Origin: DASRHT01 sp035650355
Lineage (GTDB): Bacteria > Chloroflexota > Ktedonobacteria > Ktedonobacterales > Ktedonobacteraceae
Assembly: GCA_035650355.1 (NCBI GenBank)
Contig: DASRHT010000111.1
Span: 1-64,000 of the forward strand
Reading direction: 5' to 3'
DNA length: 64,000 nt
The position numbers and the translations under genes were made by a program. The notes beneath the pieces are model-generated. The model did no database searches. It saw nothing but the letters and a program-made list of their open reading frames with translations, and was not told the DNA's origin. Below, one piece after another: positions 35,312 through 44,094 of the stretch; position 1 is the first letter of the stretch; each line of letters begins with the position of its first letter.

Positions 35312-37279
35312 ATGAACTGGCGACCGTCTGATACTATGGCCCTCTCCCCCTGGCAGGTAGTTACTGAGGGTGAGCAGACAATGGTTGTCCTGCCACTCTT
35401 TATTGTGAAAGGGTCGGTACAACTCAGCGTGCAGCAGCGCATTGTTGATACCCCTATTGAGCAATTTGTTATCCGCTGCCTGCTGGATCTCGCTCCTTGT
35501 ACAACCAGACAGATGGTCCTGTTCTTAAAGTTGCGCAATCCCTCTTTTGTCAATACCATTTTAGAGCAATTGCATGCGCAGCAGTATATCACCTATCAAC
35601 CGCTTAAAGGAGAGAAAAAAGATAAACTCTGGCAGGTCAAGAACAGAAAGGGGCTGTTACAAATCTACCAGAAAGGAGGAAAGACCACCGAAAAGTCGAT
35701 GGGGCTGCCATTCGTAATAGAATGGCAGCACAATATCTTTCTACCTGAAACTATTGATCCTGCGCAATGGCCCGAAGCACAGCATATTACCCCGCCTCCC
35801 CTCGACGAGATAGAGCTGGATAGCGACCGGGCTCAGTTGTGGGCGGAAGAGCAGCTAAAGCATATCGCTGAAGGTAGCATCTCCTGGCAGCAAACGAAGT
35901 TCAAGCGGGCCTGGAGCGCGCAATTGCGCGTTCTCATCGAACAGAATGGCACGCGTCCACTCACCTGGCATATCCAATCTGAAGGCAAGGTCGCTATTGC
36001 GGATCAACGCTTGGTCGCACAGACTTTCAATATCCAGGATGTGCTCGAAAAGTTTACATTGACAATGCAGCAGCACAAAAAGGGCTCACACCAAAGCGTT
36101 CAGCAGGAAGTAACGACCCTCTTCCAATTTCATAATCACCTAACTCATACCTATCGGATCAATCTACTGATCTCTTCTTTTGCTGACAGATCCTTGCGCC
36201 TGCGCTTGCTCTTCCTCATGAGCAAAGCCTTCGCCAGGACGAGATATTGGCAGCAAGCGCAGGAGTTTATCAGCCTGCTGCCGCAAACATCGGTGCGCAA
36301 AATAGAGGCGCTAGAATATTTCGTTGAGGCCGCTGTCCAGGCAGGGGCGAACGAGCAGGCATTGAATGCGTGCAAACAGATAGAGGCGAGCCTCTCGAAG
36401 ATCACCTATAGCGCGGGGTACGCCAGGTTATGGACTATCATGGCCTATTGCTATGCACTCATCGACCAGAGAGGGCATGCACAGGAGATTATCGATCAGA
36501 TTGAGCAAAATGACCTGGAGAAAGCTAGTTTTTACTTTCGTTATGGCGCGGTCCTGTGGTCAAGACAACGTCGCGAAATAGCTGAAAAGGTCTGGCAAAA
36601 AGGTATGACACTGCTTGCACCTCTCCCCTATACAGCCGAGAAGGACGAAGTTCTATACATTTTTTGTAAAGCCCTGGCTCAAGCCCAGCAATGGGAACGG
36701 GCGCGGCAACTGATAGCGCAAATTGTCCAGGTAGAAAGGAAAGTATCGGCCCTTAGCAAGCTTGGTGAACTTTTGCTGCTTGATCAGCAAGCAGAGGCGG
36801 CTGAAAGCTGCTGGCAACAGGCCGAGGAAATGCTAAAAGATGCTGCGACAACGCAGCAACAAGATTTGATGAGGCGCGCTCTCTCCAGTGCTTATAGCAA
36901 TGCACGGCAATGGTCCAGGGCTGAACTGGCGCTCCAGCAGATTGAGCGAGCGGGACTGAGAATACGCGCACATTCCGAACTCGCGGGCAGCTTATGGCTC
37001 GCTGGACAAAAAGAGCGAGCTGAACAAATCTGGCAAGAGCTGGAGCAGGAACTTATCGCTATGCCTGCAACGCATGAGGGTTTATTGCTTTACCTGGAGC
37101 TCATTCGAGGTATGGGCGATGCTCAATCCTGGTCACATGTAGAGACGCAACTCAAAACAATCAGTCGGAGAGCCGGTCAAATTTGGACAGAGCTCTTGCA
37201 GACTTCTGATCCGACGCATGAGGAGCCTTTTGAGGAGGCTGAACTGCATAGTCTGCAATTGCTATGGCAACAGGGATGA
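35312..37279 (+). CDS. Winged-helix plus helical-repeat (TPR-like) protein
   Basis: 655 residues. No named family recognised. Residues ~49-100 read as a winged helix (QFVIRCLLDLAP, TRQMVLFLKL, NTILEQLHAQQYI). From ~280 to the end the chain is helical repeat with motifs such as ARTRYWQQAQEFI, KVSALSKLGELL and RIRAHSELAGSL. The last ~160 residues match, motif by motif, the repeat region of the NACHT protein at 39287-43693. The start codon at 35312 is 7 bases after the helicase stop, so the two are coupled. Likely an adaptor linking the helicase to a repeat-based sensor (inference). Its stop is 6 bases from that of the convergent gene. Confidence 0.6.
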   Translation: MNWRPSDTMALSPWQVVTEGEQTMVVLPLFIVKGSVQLSVQQRIVDTPIEQFVIRCLLDLAPCTTRQMVLFLKLRNPSFVNTILEQLHAQQYITYQPLKGEKKDKLWQVKNRKGLLQIYQKGGKTTEKSMGLPFVIEWQHNIFLPETIDPAQWPEAQHITPPPLDEIELDSDRAQLWAEEQLKHIAEGSISWQQTKFKRAWSAQLRVLIEQNGTRPLTWHIQSEGKVAIADQRLVAQTFNIQDVLEKFTLTMQQHKKGSHQSVQQEVTTLFQFHNHLTHTYRINLLISSFADRSLRLRLLFLMSKAFARTRYWQQAQEFISLLPQTSVRKIEALEYFVEAAVQAGANEQALNACKQIEASLSKITYSAGYARLWTIMAYCYALIDQRGHAQEIIDQIEQNDLEKASFYFRYGAVLWSRQRREIAEKVWQKGMTLLAPLPYTAEKDEVLYIFCKALAQAQQWERARQLIAQIVQVERKVSALSKLGELLLLDQQAEAAESCWQQAEEMLKDAATTQQQDLMRRALSSAYSNARQWSRAELALQQIERAGLRIRAHSELAGSLWLAGQKERAEQIWQELEQELIAMPATHEGLLLYLELIRGMGDAQSWSHVETQLKTISRRAGQIWTELLQTSDPTHEEPFEEAELHSLQLLWQQG

Positions 37280-37285
37280 TTGTAC

Positions 37286-39280
37286 TTATAAGAAAGCCTC
37301 AGTCCAGGCAAAGGCGCTTCGCAACTCTGGAATAAGCTCTTCATGCTTAACAAGCAGCCCTTTAATAGGCAAAAAGAGTTCGAGCGCCTCTTCTCGCGTC
37401 TCAGCCTTAGCCCAGGCTTGCTTAATCAAGTGAATCAATCGCTGCTCCTCCTCTGCGTTGATCAATTCCTCCCCCAATTTTTGGATCGCTCGCGTTTTCT
37501 GGCGACGATCCCGAATTTTCTCTATGGCTTCCTCAGCCCATTCCCATTGCTGTTCGAGGGCAAAACGACCGCTCAAGAGCCTCATCAGCCTGTCCCGATG
37601 GATCACATTATGCATTTTTTCAATGACACGTAGCGCCAATTCCCATCGCTGCTCTTTGATAAAGAGTTCTTTTGCCTGCAAAACCACTTTTTCCTGTTTC
37701 TCGGATGAAGCGATAGACGCGACCAATCGTAGGGCGCGATCCTCCTGTTTTATGCTCATAAGAATGAGCAGAAACTCTTCCAGCGTCTTTTTAAGCTCTT
37801 CTTGCTCGAAAATGGGCTTCAATAGCTGCTCGATACGCTGCCAGACGCTCTCAGGCAACTCGAATACTATGTGAGAAACCACCGGTGAATAGAGCGGGAC
37901 CACGAATTTTTGAAAATAGGACCTGGCCTTATTCCATTGCTGCGACTGCAATAAACGTTCACCGAGCTGCATAGTTATCGACATCTGTTCGTATTCCGGC
38001 AAGCTTTGCATGAGCTGCTGCGCTCGACTGACCTGTTCCGTCGTTATCTGCTCGCCTTCGAGGATCGCCCGCAACTCGTCAGCCGCGACTGGAGGACTCG
38101 CCAACATAGCTTGCGGTGTAATGAGGACTGGCGGCGCTTCCTGTAATAATCCCTTTGTCGATTCCATTGCAGCAAAATAAGGAGAATATAAGCAGGCAGA
38201 CAACAAACTCTGTTGCAAGACTCTTAGCGACGCATCCTCAGATAGCGCCAGCAAGCTTTCGGGAATGGCGACGATGGGAGCTTCAAGGGGCGTTGTCAGC
38301 CATTGTTGTATAGAGGCTCGTAATTGAATATCTTCACCTGCGAAGATGAGCAGAAGAAGCCCGATTGTTCTTTGTCTACCATCTTCAAGAGCCTGAATGT
38401 GCGCTAATCGCTCTTCTGTCGCCTGGAAATCCAGAAGATTTTGCAAGACGAGCCGTTTCTTTTTAGGGATGATCGCTAAGACTGTCTCTGTCAGTTCTGG
38501 CAATTGCCAAAGCTGACAGGTGTGAGCGAGAAAATCAATGTTCCTTAGATTGACGATAGGGGTGGAGTTGTTAGCAGGCAATATTCTGGCAGCTTTCGCC
38601 AATAGTTCATCGACTTGCTGATAGACTCCTGGAATGGTCTGTTCCCAGGTCGTATGCTCCTCAAATAGTGCCTGTACGGTCTGCGCGTGCGATTTTTCCA
38701 TAGAGAGCAGAAGAGCTAACATAAGCAGAGCCTGCCTTTTTTGCAGGCGGGATAACGGAGCGAGGAGCTTTTTCATCATCTCATATTGAGCCAAGTGCAG
38801 GAGCAGGAGCAGCGAGCAATAGCGACACTGGAAATTCCCTGTCTGAGCTTCCCAGGCGAGCAGAAGGCGATGAGCGAGATCAAAATTCTCATTTAATATA
38901 CATACCTCAACGAGTGTGAGGCGCTGTGCCATTTGCAGGTTCAAGGTTTCCTGGGTGAAGTAGGCAAAGGTTTTTTCTTCATTCTCCTGAGCCTGTAGGT
39001 CGGCTTCTTTTTCAAGAGATGGGTTCGACGTTTTTTCCCGCCGTCGGGTTATAAACAGGCCGGCAGCTAGCATCCTCGCTCTTTTCTTTCTCCTCCTGAG
39101 GGATCTTCTACTGAGCCCTTCTTTATTCTGTAACATTAAGGGCTGTTCACCCTGCTCGCCGGTTTCGTTAGCAGGTATAGCATCAGAAGATGTCAGGATC
39201 AAGGAAGCAGTGTCTTCGCTTTGCGCTTGCATACCATCCTTCTTTTCACGTTCGTTCACTTCTTGCATGATTATAGCCAC
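37286..39280 (-). CDS. Helical-repeat (TPR-like) protein B
   Basis: 664 residues. An N-terminal polar, basic region (SRRSLRRRKKRARML) precedes continuous helical repeats from about residue 100 to the end, of the type RRQKTRAIQKLGEELINA. No catalytic motif found. The GTG start at 39280 lies 6 bases after the stop of the NACHT gene, with AAGGA overlapping that stop, so the pair is translationally coupled. The C-terminal repeat is related to that of the NACHT protein and of the convergent winged-helix protein. Probably a structural partner of the STAND protein. Function unknown. Confidence 0.6.
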   Translation of the reverse strand: MAIIMQEVNEREKKDGMQAQSEDTASLILTSSDAIPANETGEQGEQPLMLQNKEGLSRRSLRRRKKRARMLAAGLFITRRREKTSNPSLEKEADLQAQENEEKTFAYFTQETLNLQMAQRLTLVEVCILNENFDLAHRLLLAWEAQTGNFQCRYCSLLLLLHLAQYEMMKKLLAPLSRLQKRQALLMLALLLSMEKSHAQTVQALFEEHTTWEQTIPGVYQQVDELLAKAARILPANNSTPIVNLRNIDFLAHTCQLWQLPELTETVLAIIPKKKRLVLQNLLDFQATEERLAHIQALEDGRQRTIGLLLLIFAGEDIQLRASIQQWLTTPLEAPIVAIPESLLALSEDASLRVLQQSLLSACLYSPYFAAMESTKGLLQEAPPVLITPQAMLASPPVAADELRAILEGEQITTEQVSRAQQLMQSLPEYEQMSITMQLGERLLQSQQWNKARSYFQKFVVPLYSPVVSHIVFELPESVWQRIEQLLKPIFEQEELKKTLEEFLLILMSIKQEDRALRLVASIASSEKQEKVVLQAKELFIKEQRWELALRVIEKMHNVIHRDRLMRLLSGRFALEQQWEWAEEAIEKIRDRRQKTRAIQKLGEELINAEEEQRLIHLIKQAWAKAETREEALELFLPIKGLLVKHEELIPELRSAFAWTEAFL

Positions 39281-39286
39281 TCATCC

Positions 39287-42200
39287 TTATGACACTGCCA
39301 CAGGCTCTATTGTACCCGGACCTGGTTGTTCAGGGGGTTGCTGGTCAACTACTGCTGTTTCTGTGTTATTCGCCTTCTTCTTTCTCCCCCTTCCACGTCT
39401 GCCGCGACTTCTTCTCTTTTTTTCCTGCGGCTGAGGCGGCTCTGGCACGGCAGGCTTAACGGTTCGCCGCTTCTTTTTCCTGGTCGAGGTTGTGCTTTGC
39501 ACGACCACAGTGGCAAAATCTTCCGCCGGCTGTACAGGTTGGTCCTGTGAACCTGCTTCTTGCTGCGTGAGCAAGATATCTTGCTGCTCTAAAATCTCGT
39601 GCCAGATGTTCTCTGCGTGTTCCCATGCTCTGGCTCGCACCATGCCTATCGCCAGCTCTGCATAGATATGCAAACGCTCACTAATACCAGGCACAGAGAG
39701 CAGGAGAGACTCCTCAGCATCCATCCAGACCAGCTCGGCCTGCTTACGCTTTTCGCTCTTCCAAAATAAAGAACCCAGCTCGGCTAAAGCTCTTGTCTTA
39801 AAGAGTGGATTCTGAATCGCATCAATAATCTTACGAGCCTCTTCTCCTTCCTGGGCATTGATCAACGCACTGGAAAGGGCACGTAATGCGGCATCTCTTT
39901 CACCCCGAGTTTGTAGCTGCAACAGGCATTCCTTCGCCGCTGCCCAGGCCTGCTGCGCATAGTGCGGCTGTTGAGCCTGCATAAACGATTCACCCAGCTT
40001 GCTGAGCGCGGAAATTTTCTCGTTTTTCAGCTCGATCAGGCTGATGAGGGCATAGGCAGCATACCAATCGCGCGCTTGCGCCATGAAACGAGCGAGCGCA
40101 CAACGGGCATCATCTTTTTCTTTTGGCTCAGAGATAACATTTACCAGCGATCTCGCTTTAGACCACACTTGTTCGGCCTCTTCTACTTGCTGCGCCTGAG
40201 ACCTGACAACCGCTAACCTCCCCAGAGCCTGTATCTTTTCAATGTTTCCATGAATGCTCTCCACACGCTGCTCAGCCTGCTCCCACATCTTTGCCTGCGC
40301 CAGCAGATGGACGAGATGGATCTGTTGCAGGTCTTTAAGCATCTGGTCCTGCGTATCTTCAATGATTGTTGCCATTTCCTGAATGGGCAGAGCCACCAGA
40401 TGTTCTTCACCCTCTACTTTGAGCCTGGCTTCCCCTATGGCCTGGAGCACTTCGATCTTTCTACTGTTGTCTTGAATCTCCTCAAGAATACGCTGGAGCA
40501 TCTCCAATTCACAGGCTTTAGCTAGCATACCTGCCAGTCCCTGGAGCAGCATGGAACGAATCGCGTTCGAGGTAACGTTTTTCGAAAGCTCAATGAAATG
40601 TGTGATTCTTTCGCCAACAGGCTCATTATCATGATCGGTTTGTTGCTTTGAGGTCTCTACTGCTGATAAGACTGCCAGCGCCTTCTGATGGACATGTTGT
40701 TCCTGCATAGTTCCCAACAAAGCTTCAACGCGGCTCCATTGGATGGCTGCCTTCTCGGGCTGCTGCTCCCGCGCGTACTCTATGCCCAGTTCACACAGTG
40801 CTTTGATTTTGAGCGGTATGCTCAGACGATCAAGATGTCGTTCTGCCTCCGCCCATTGATGTTCCTGAATAAGCTCCTGTATTAAAGTGTACCAGGAAGA
40901 AATCTCAAGGTTGGGATCGCCTAACTTCTCAATATTACTGCAAGCTTGCTCCCACAGGTGCAACTTTGCCTGCTTTGTAGCTAAAATATACCTTGCCTCC
41001 GCCACAACATTTTTTTCCAGCCCGGTCAATATATCCTCCGCCTCTTGCCAGCAGAGTTTTTCGGCTAGATGCTCAATAATCTGTTTCACGATGCTCTGCT
41101 GGAGGCGGCTGTTTCTGGTATTAACGGGAATCTGCTGACGTAGCAGGTCTAATTGCTGGTGTTTAATCAGTTCTTGTAAATAAAAGTCACGCACTTTTAC
41201 TTGCGACTTCCTATCTCTTATTCTCCTTTGAAGAGCATCTGCAAGCTGAGGCCACTTTTTCTGTTTCGCCCACAGGCGATAACGCAGTATCCACCATTCA
41301 GATTTTTTTACATCGTCATCGATCTGTTGTAACACTCTTTGCACCGCTTCTTTAGCAGCAATATCCTCCAGTACCTCTACCAGGGCAAAGCGCATCTCCA
41401 CACGTTCTTTCACTGAAGATAACGTCTGAATATGCAGCTCCAGGCTCTCCAGCGTTGTTTGCGCCTGTAACCTGCTGGCCTCGTCCTCCCTGCTGGCGAG
41501 AGCTTTGATAAATTTACATAAGCCCATAACGTAATACGGAGTACCGTGTGCCTGACCGATGGCTTTATAAGCATCCTCAAACTTGCCTGCATCAATATAT
41601 TGCAATGTAATGTTGTAGTAGACCTGGGCGCGCTTGTTTTCGTCGTTAAATAGATCAATATAGCATAGCGCCTGTTCAAATTGCTGTCGATTGATGAGCG
41701 TTTCACAGATGCAGTAAAGCAGGTGCTCCTGCTTAGCAATATCATCTATAAGCTTGAAGATAGCCTCAACTCTCTCAGGATGTTGTATATTTGCCAGGAG
41801 CTGACCCAGGCGCTGGCGGGCCAGTTGCTGCTCGCTCTCGTCTTCTATGCCAGTAATCACGTCAACTATTTTGCGTAGCAGACGATTCTGTTCTTCATCA
41901 TCGGTGGTAAACTCTGCTATGGATACTAACGCCTCTACTTTGTTTAATGCCTGAGTAATGAGATCCACCAATCCATAGAAACGATCTTGCGGCAGATGCA
42001 ACATCATTGCCAGGCGAAATGCTTCTGCAGGATACTGGTCGGCTTTACTAACAAGGCTGCAATAGAGCAACGAGTAGCGCCAGAGGCGCGGCAGGCATTC
42101 GATACTCTCCTGCTCGTCGTAATTATTTGATAGGAGAGCCTGTCGTCCCAGGTCCAGGTCCAGAATATAAGACCGCATGCTGGGATCGTATTTCAGTTTT

Positions 42201-43693
42201 GCTCTGCCATATGCTTCCCCAGCCAATATTTTATGCAGTTCTTTTCTATAGCGTCGCCCACTTTCATAAAGGTGTAGAATGTAATATCTGCGAGCATACA
42301 AACGGCGTTCCTGCTCAATGTGATCATCCTTCTCGTTCTGCCAGATGATCTCTAAGCCCTCCTGGGCGCAGCATTCTGCCATAAAACGATGACATTCCTC
42401 TACTGGCAGATAAAAGCGATTATCTGTGCCATCATGCAATCTACTGCTGCCAAGAAAATCGATAAAAGACTGATGGAAAAGGCGAAAGCGAGCAGTATCT
42501 TTTTGCTCGCTACCGTCGGTGCATTCAATAAAATGTTGCAGGTTGCGATAATAGCTCTTCACCTTCATCTTGCTTTTTCCAGTAAAGGCCATCAACTGAG
42601 TCAGGGTCATATGCTCTTGTGCGACGCTCAAGATCTGCATAAAGGGAGCATATTCTTCATCCCAACGACTATCATCATTTGGCGGAATAATACGCTGTAA
42701 ATAGGTAAAATACAGCTTATCCAGACCTACTGGCAGATCTTTTAACAATTTGAGCGATTGCTGACCACGGGCGATGGCATTGAGCAAGTAGAGGACATAG
42801 AGAAAGTTGCCTGAAGCTTTCTGAGCAATTGTTTCGTACTGGACCTTTTTCTGTTTTTGCTCATATTTTGCAATGCGGTCGCTGAGTGTCACTTCGTTCG
42901 TAAAACGGTGTACCACATACTCATAAATATCGTCGTGATTATTCTTATCATAATTCTGTGCCGAGAAATAAAAGACGTTTATTTCTGATAAGAGACTTTT
43001 TACCCTGGTGTTGTCACTACGGGTGGTGCAGATGAAACGCACATTTTGGGGCAGGTCGTTGACGCGGGCAAGCAACGAGACAATGTTAATGCGACCGCTA
43101 TAAAGAGCAGCCTCATCCAGCCCATCGACGAGGAAGAGAATCTGTTTGGCAGGATCGGCCTGCACCAGAGCAGACAGGGGTTCGAGGATCGAAAACTGGA
43201 AAGCATCCTCAGGATTTGTCATTCTATCCATATAGATGCTCAATTGCTGGATAACAATACCCGTGGGCGAGCCGATACCTACGTCCTGGTTCACATTAAA
43301 ATAGACCCCTGCTTTTTCTACCAGAGGAGGGATATACGCCTCATAGCGCGCCGATAATTGAGCCATCAGAGAAGTGCTGAAGTTGTTTGGCAGAATGTCT
43401 CTTCTATCTCTGTGAGCCGAGCAAAAGTAGATTGCACTGAGAAAGTTTTTTTGGAGATGCGTGGTTGAAGCAGGGGGCTGAGCATCTCCCAACGAGAATT
43501 GCGCCAGTCGGCTGGCTAAAGCGGTTTTTCCGCTCCCTGGCTCGCCCTCCAGTAAAAAGATGCGGGCGGCATCAGGATCTGCCAGCCAGCGGTCGATCTC
43601 CTGAAAAACCCATTCGCGGCCAGTGAAATTGCGCGTATTTTCCTGAATATAGTTGCGAATATCCTGTTCTATCGTCTGAGTATCAATCGTCAT
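39287..43693 (-). CDS. NACHT-type STAND NTPase with long helical-repeat array
   Basis: 1468 residues. The NTPase is at the N-terminus: Walker A EGEPGSGKTA (49-58) and Walker B ILFLVDGLDEA (185-195), the NACHT form, with STAND-like helical segments to ~500. The remainder to ~1390 is TPR/HEAT-like helical repeat. The final 70 residues are low-complexity and very basic (TRKKKRRTVKP, KKRRSRGRRGRGRKKK), likely nucleic-acid binding. There is no N-terminal effector domain, so output must be through partners. It is followed by repeat protein B in the same transcription unit; the helicase and CHAT genes lie beyond. STAND proteins act as ligand-triggered oligomerising sensors in defence and death pathways. 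The role here is inferred. Confidence 0.82.
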   Translation of the reverse strand: MTIDTQTIEQDIRNYIQENTRNFTGREWVFQEIDRWLADPDAARIFLLEGEPGSGKTALASRLAQFSLGDAQPPASTTHLQKNFLSAIYFCSAHRDRRDILPNNFSTSLMAQLSARYEAYIPPLVEKAGVYFNVNQDVGIGSPTGIVIQQLSIYMDRMTNPEDAFQFSILEPLSALVQADPAKQILFLVDGLDEAALYSGRINIVSLLARVNDLPQNVRFICTTRSDNTRVKSLLSEINVFYFSAQNYDKNNHDDIYEYVVHRFTNEVTLSDRIAKYEQKQKKVQYETIAQKASGNFLYVLYLLNAIARGQQSLKLLKDLPVGLDKLYFTYLQRIIPPNDDSRWDEEYAPFMQILSVAQEHMTLTQLMAFTGKSKMKVKSYYRNLQHFIECTDGSEQKDTARFRLFHQSFIDFLGSSRLHDGTDNRFYLPVEECHRFMAECCAQEGLEIIWQNEKDDHIEQERRLYARRYYILHLYESGRRYRKELHKILAGEAYGRAKLKYDPSMRSYILDLDLGRQALLSNNYDEQESIECLPRLWRYSLLYCSLVSKADQYPAEAFRLAMMLHLPQDRFYGLVDLITQALNKVEALVSIAEFTTDDEEQNRLLRKIVDVITGIEDESEQQLARQRLGQLLANIQHPERVEAIFKLIDDIAKQEHLLYCICETLINRQQFEQALCYIDLFNDENKRAQVYYNITLQYIDAGKFEDAYKAIGQAHGTPYYVMGLCKFIKALASREDEASRLQAQTTLESLELHIQTLSSVKERVEMRFALVEVLEDIAAKEAVQRVLQQIDDDVKKSEWWILRYRLWAKQKKWPQLADALQRRIRDRKSQVKVRDFYLQELIKHQQLDLLRQQIPVNTRNSRLQQSIVKQIIEHLAEKLCWQEAEDILTGLEKNVVAEARYILATKQAKLHLWEQACSNIEKLGDPNLEISSWYTLIQELIQEHQWAEAERHLDRLSIPLKIKALCELGIEYAREQQPEKAAIQWSRVEALLGTMQEQHVHQKALAVLSAVETSKQQTDHDNEPVGERITHFIELSKNVTSNAIRSMLLQGLAGMLAKACELEMLQRILEEIQDNSRKIEVLQAIGEARLKVEGEEHLVALPIQEMATIIEDTQDQMLKDLQQIHLVHLLAQAKMWEQAEQRVESIHGNIEKIQALGRLAVVRSQAQQVEEAEQVWSKARSLVNVISEPKEKDDARCALARFMAQARDWYAAYALISLIELKNEKISALSKLGESFMQAQQPHYAQQAWAAAKECLLQLQTRGERDAALRALSSALINAQEGEEARKIIDAIQNPLFKTRALAELGSLFWKSEKRKQAELVWMDAEESLLLSVPGISERLHIYAELAIGMVRARAWEHAENIWHEILEQQDILLTQQEAGSQDQPVQPAEDFATVVVQSTTSTRKKKRRTVKPAVPEPPQPQEKKRRSRGRRGRGRKKKANNTETAVVDQQPPEQPGPGTIEPVAVS

Positions 43694-44094
43694 CTTGTTG
43701 CAATTCGTGTATTTCCCGATTTATATCCTTACTCAGTGATAAAATATAAGTGTGGTGACTAAGAGTGTGCTGTGATGATATACAGTTTTGATGATATATG
43801 GTAAAGTATTTTCTGTCAAACATACTTGTTTTTGAGATTACAATTATCCTATCCTGATGTTTCTATTGTCAAGTGCCCGTTTGTACGCTTCTGCCGCAAA
43901 AGCCATATTCTTGCGCGTAGATTTCAATCAGAACGGCATCGTTGATCGGGTACACCGATCTCGAAAATATTTCCCGCAGTTATTCTGGTGCATAGTCAGG
44001 CTCTCCGAATTCCTTCACGAACGTGACTACGCAGCTTTAATATAGAAGAAGCAGCGGGAAATACTAATTTTCCAGCCTTCCTAGTCGGAGAGTG
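43694..44094. other. Gene-free stretch upstream of the NACHT gene
   Basis: AT-rich at 43730-43860, suitable for the promoter of the minus-strand NACHT gene. No convincing gene, repeat or RNA seen in the remaining part. Confidence 0.4.
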
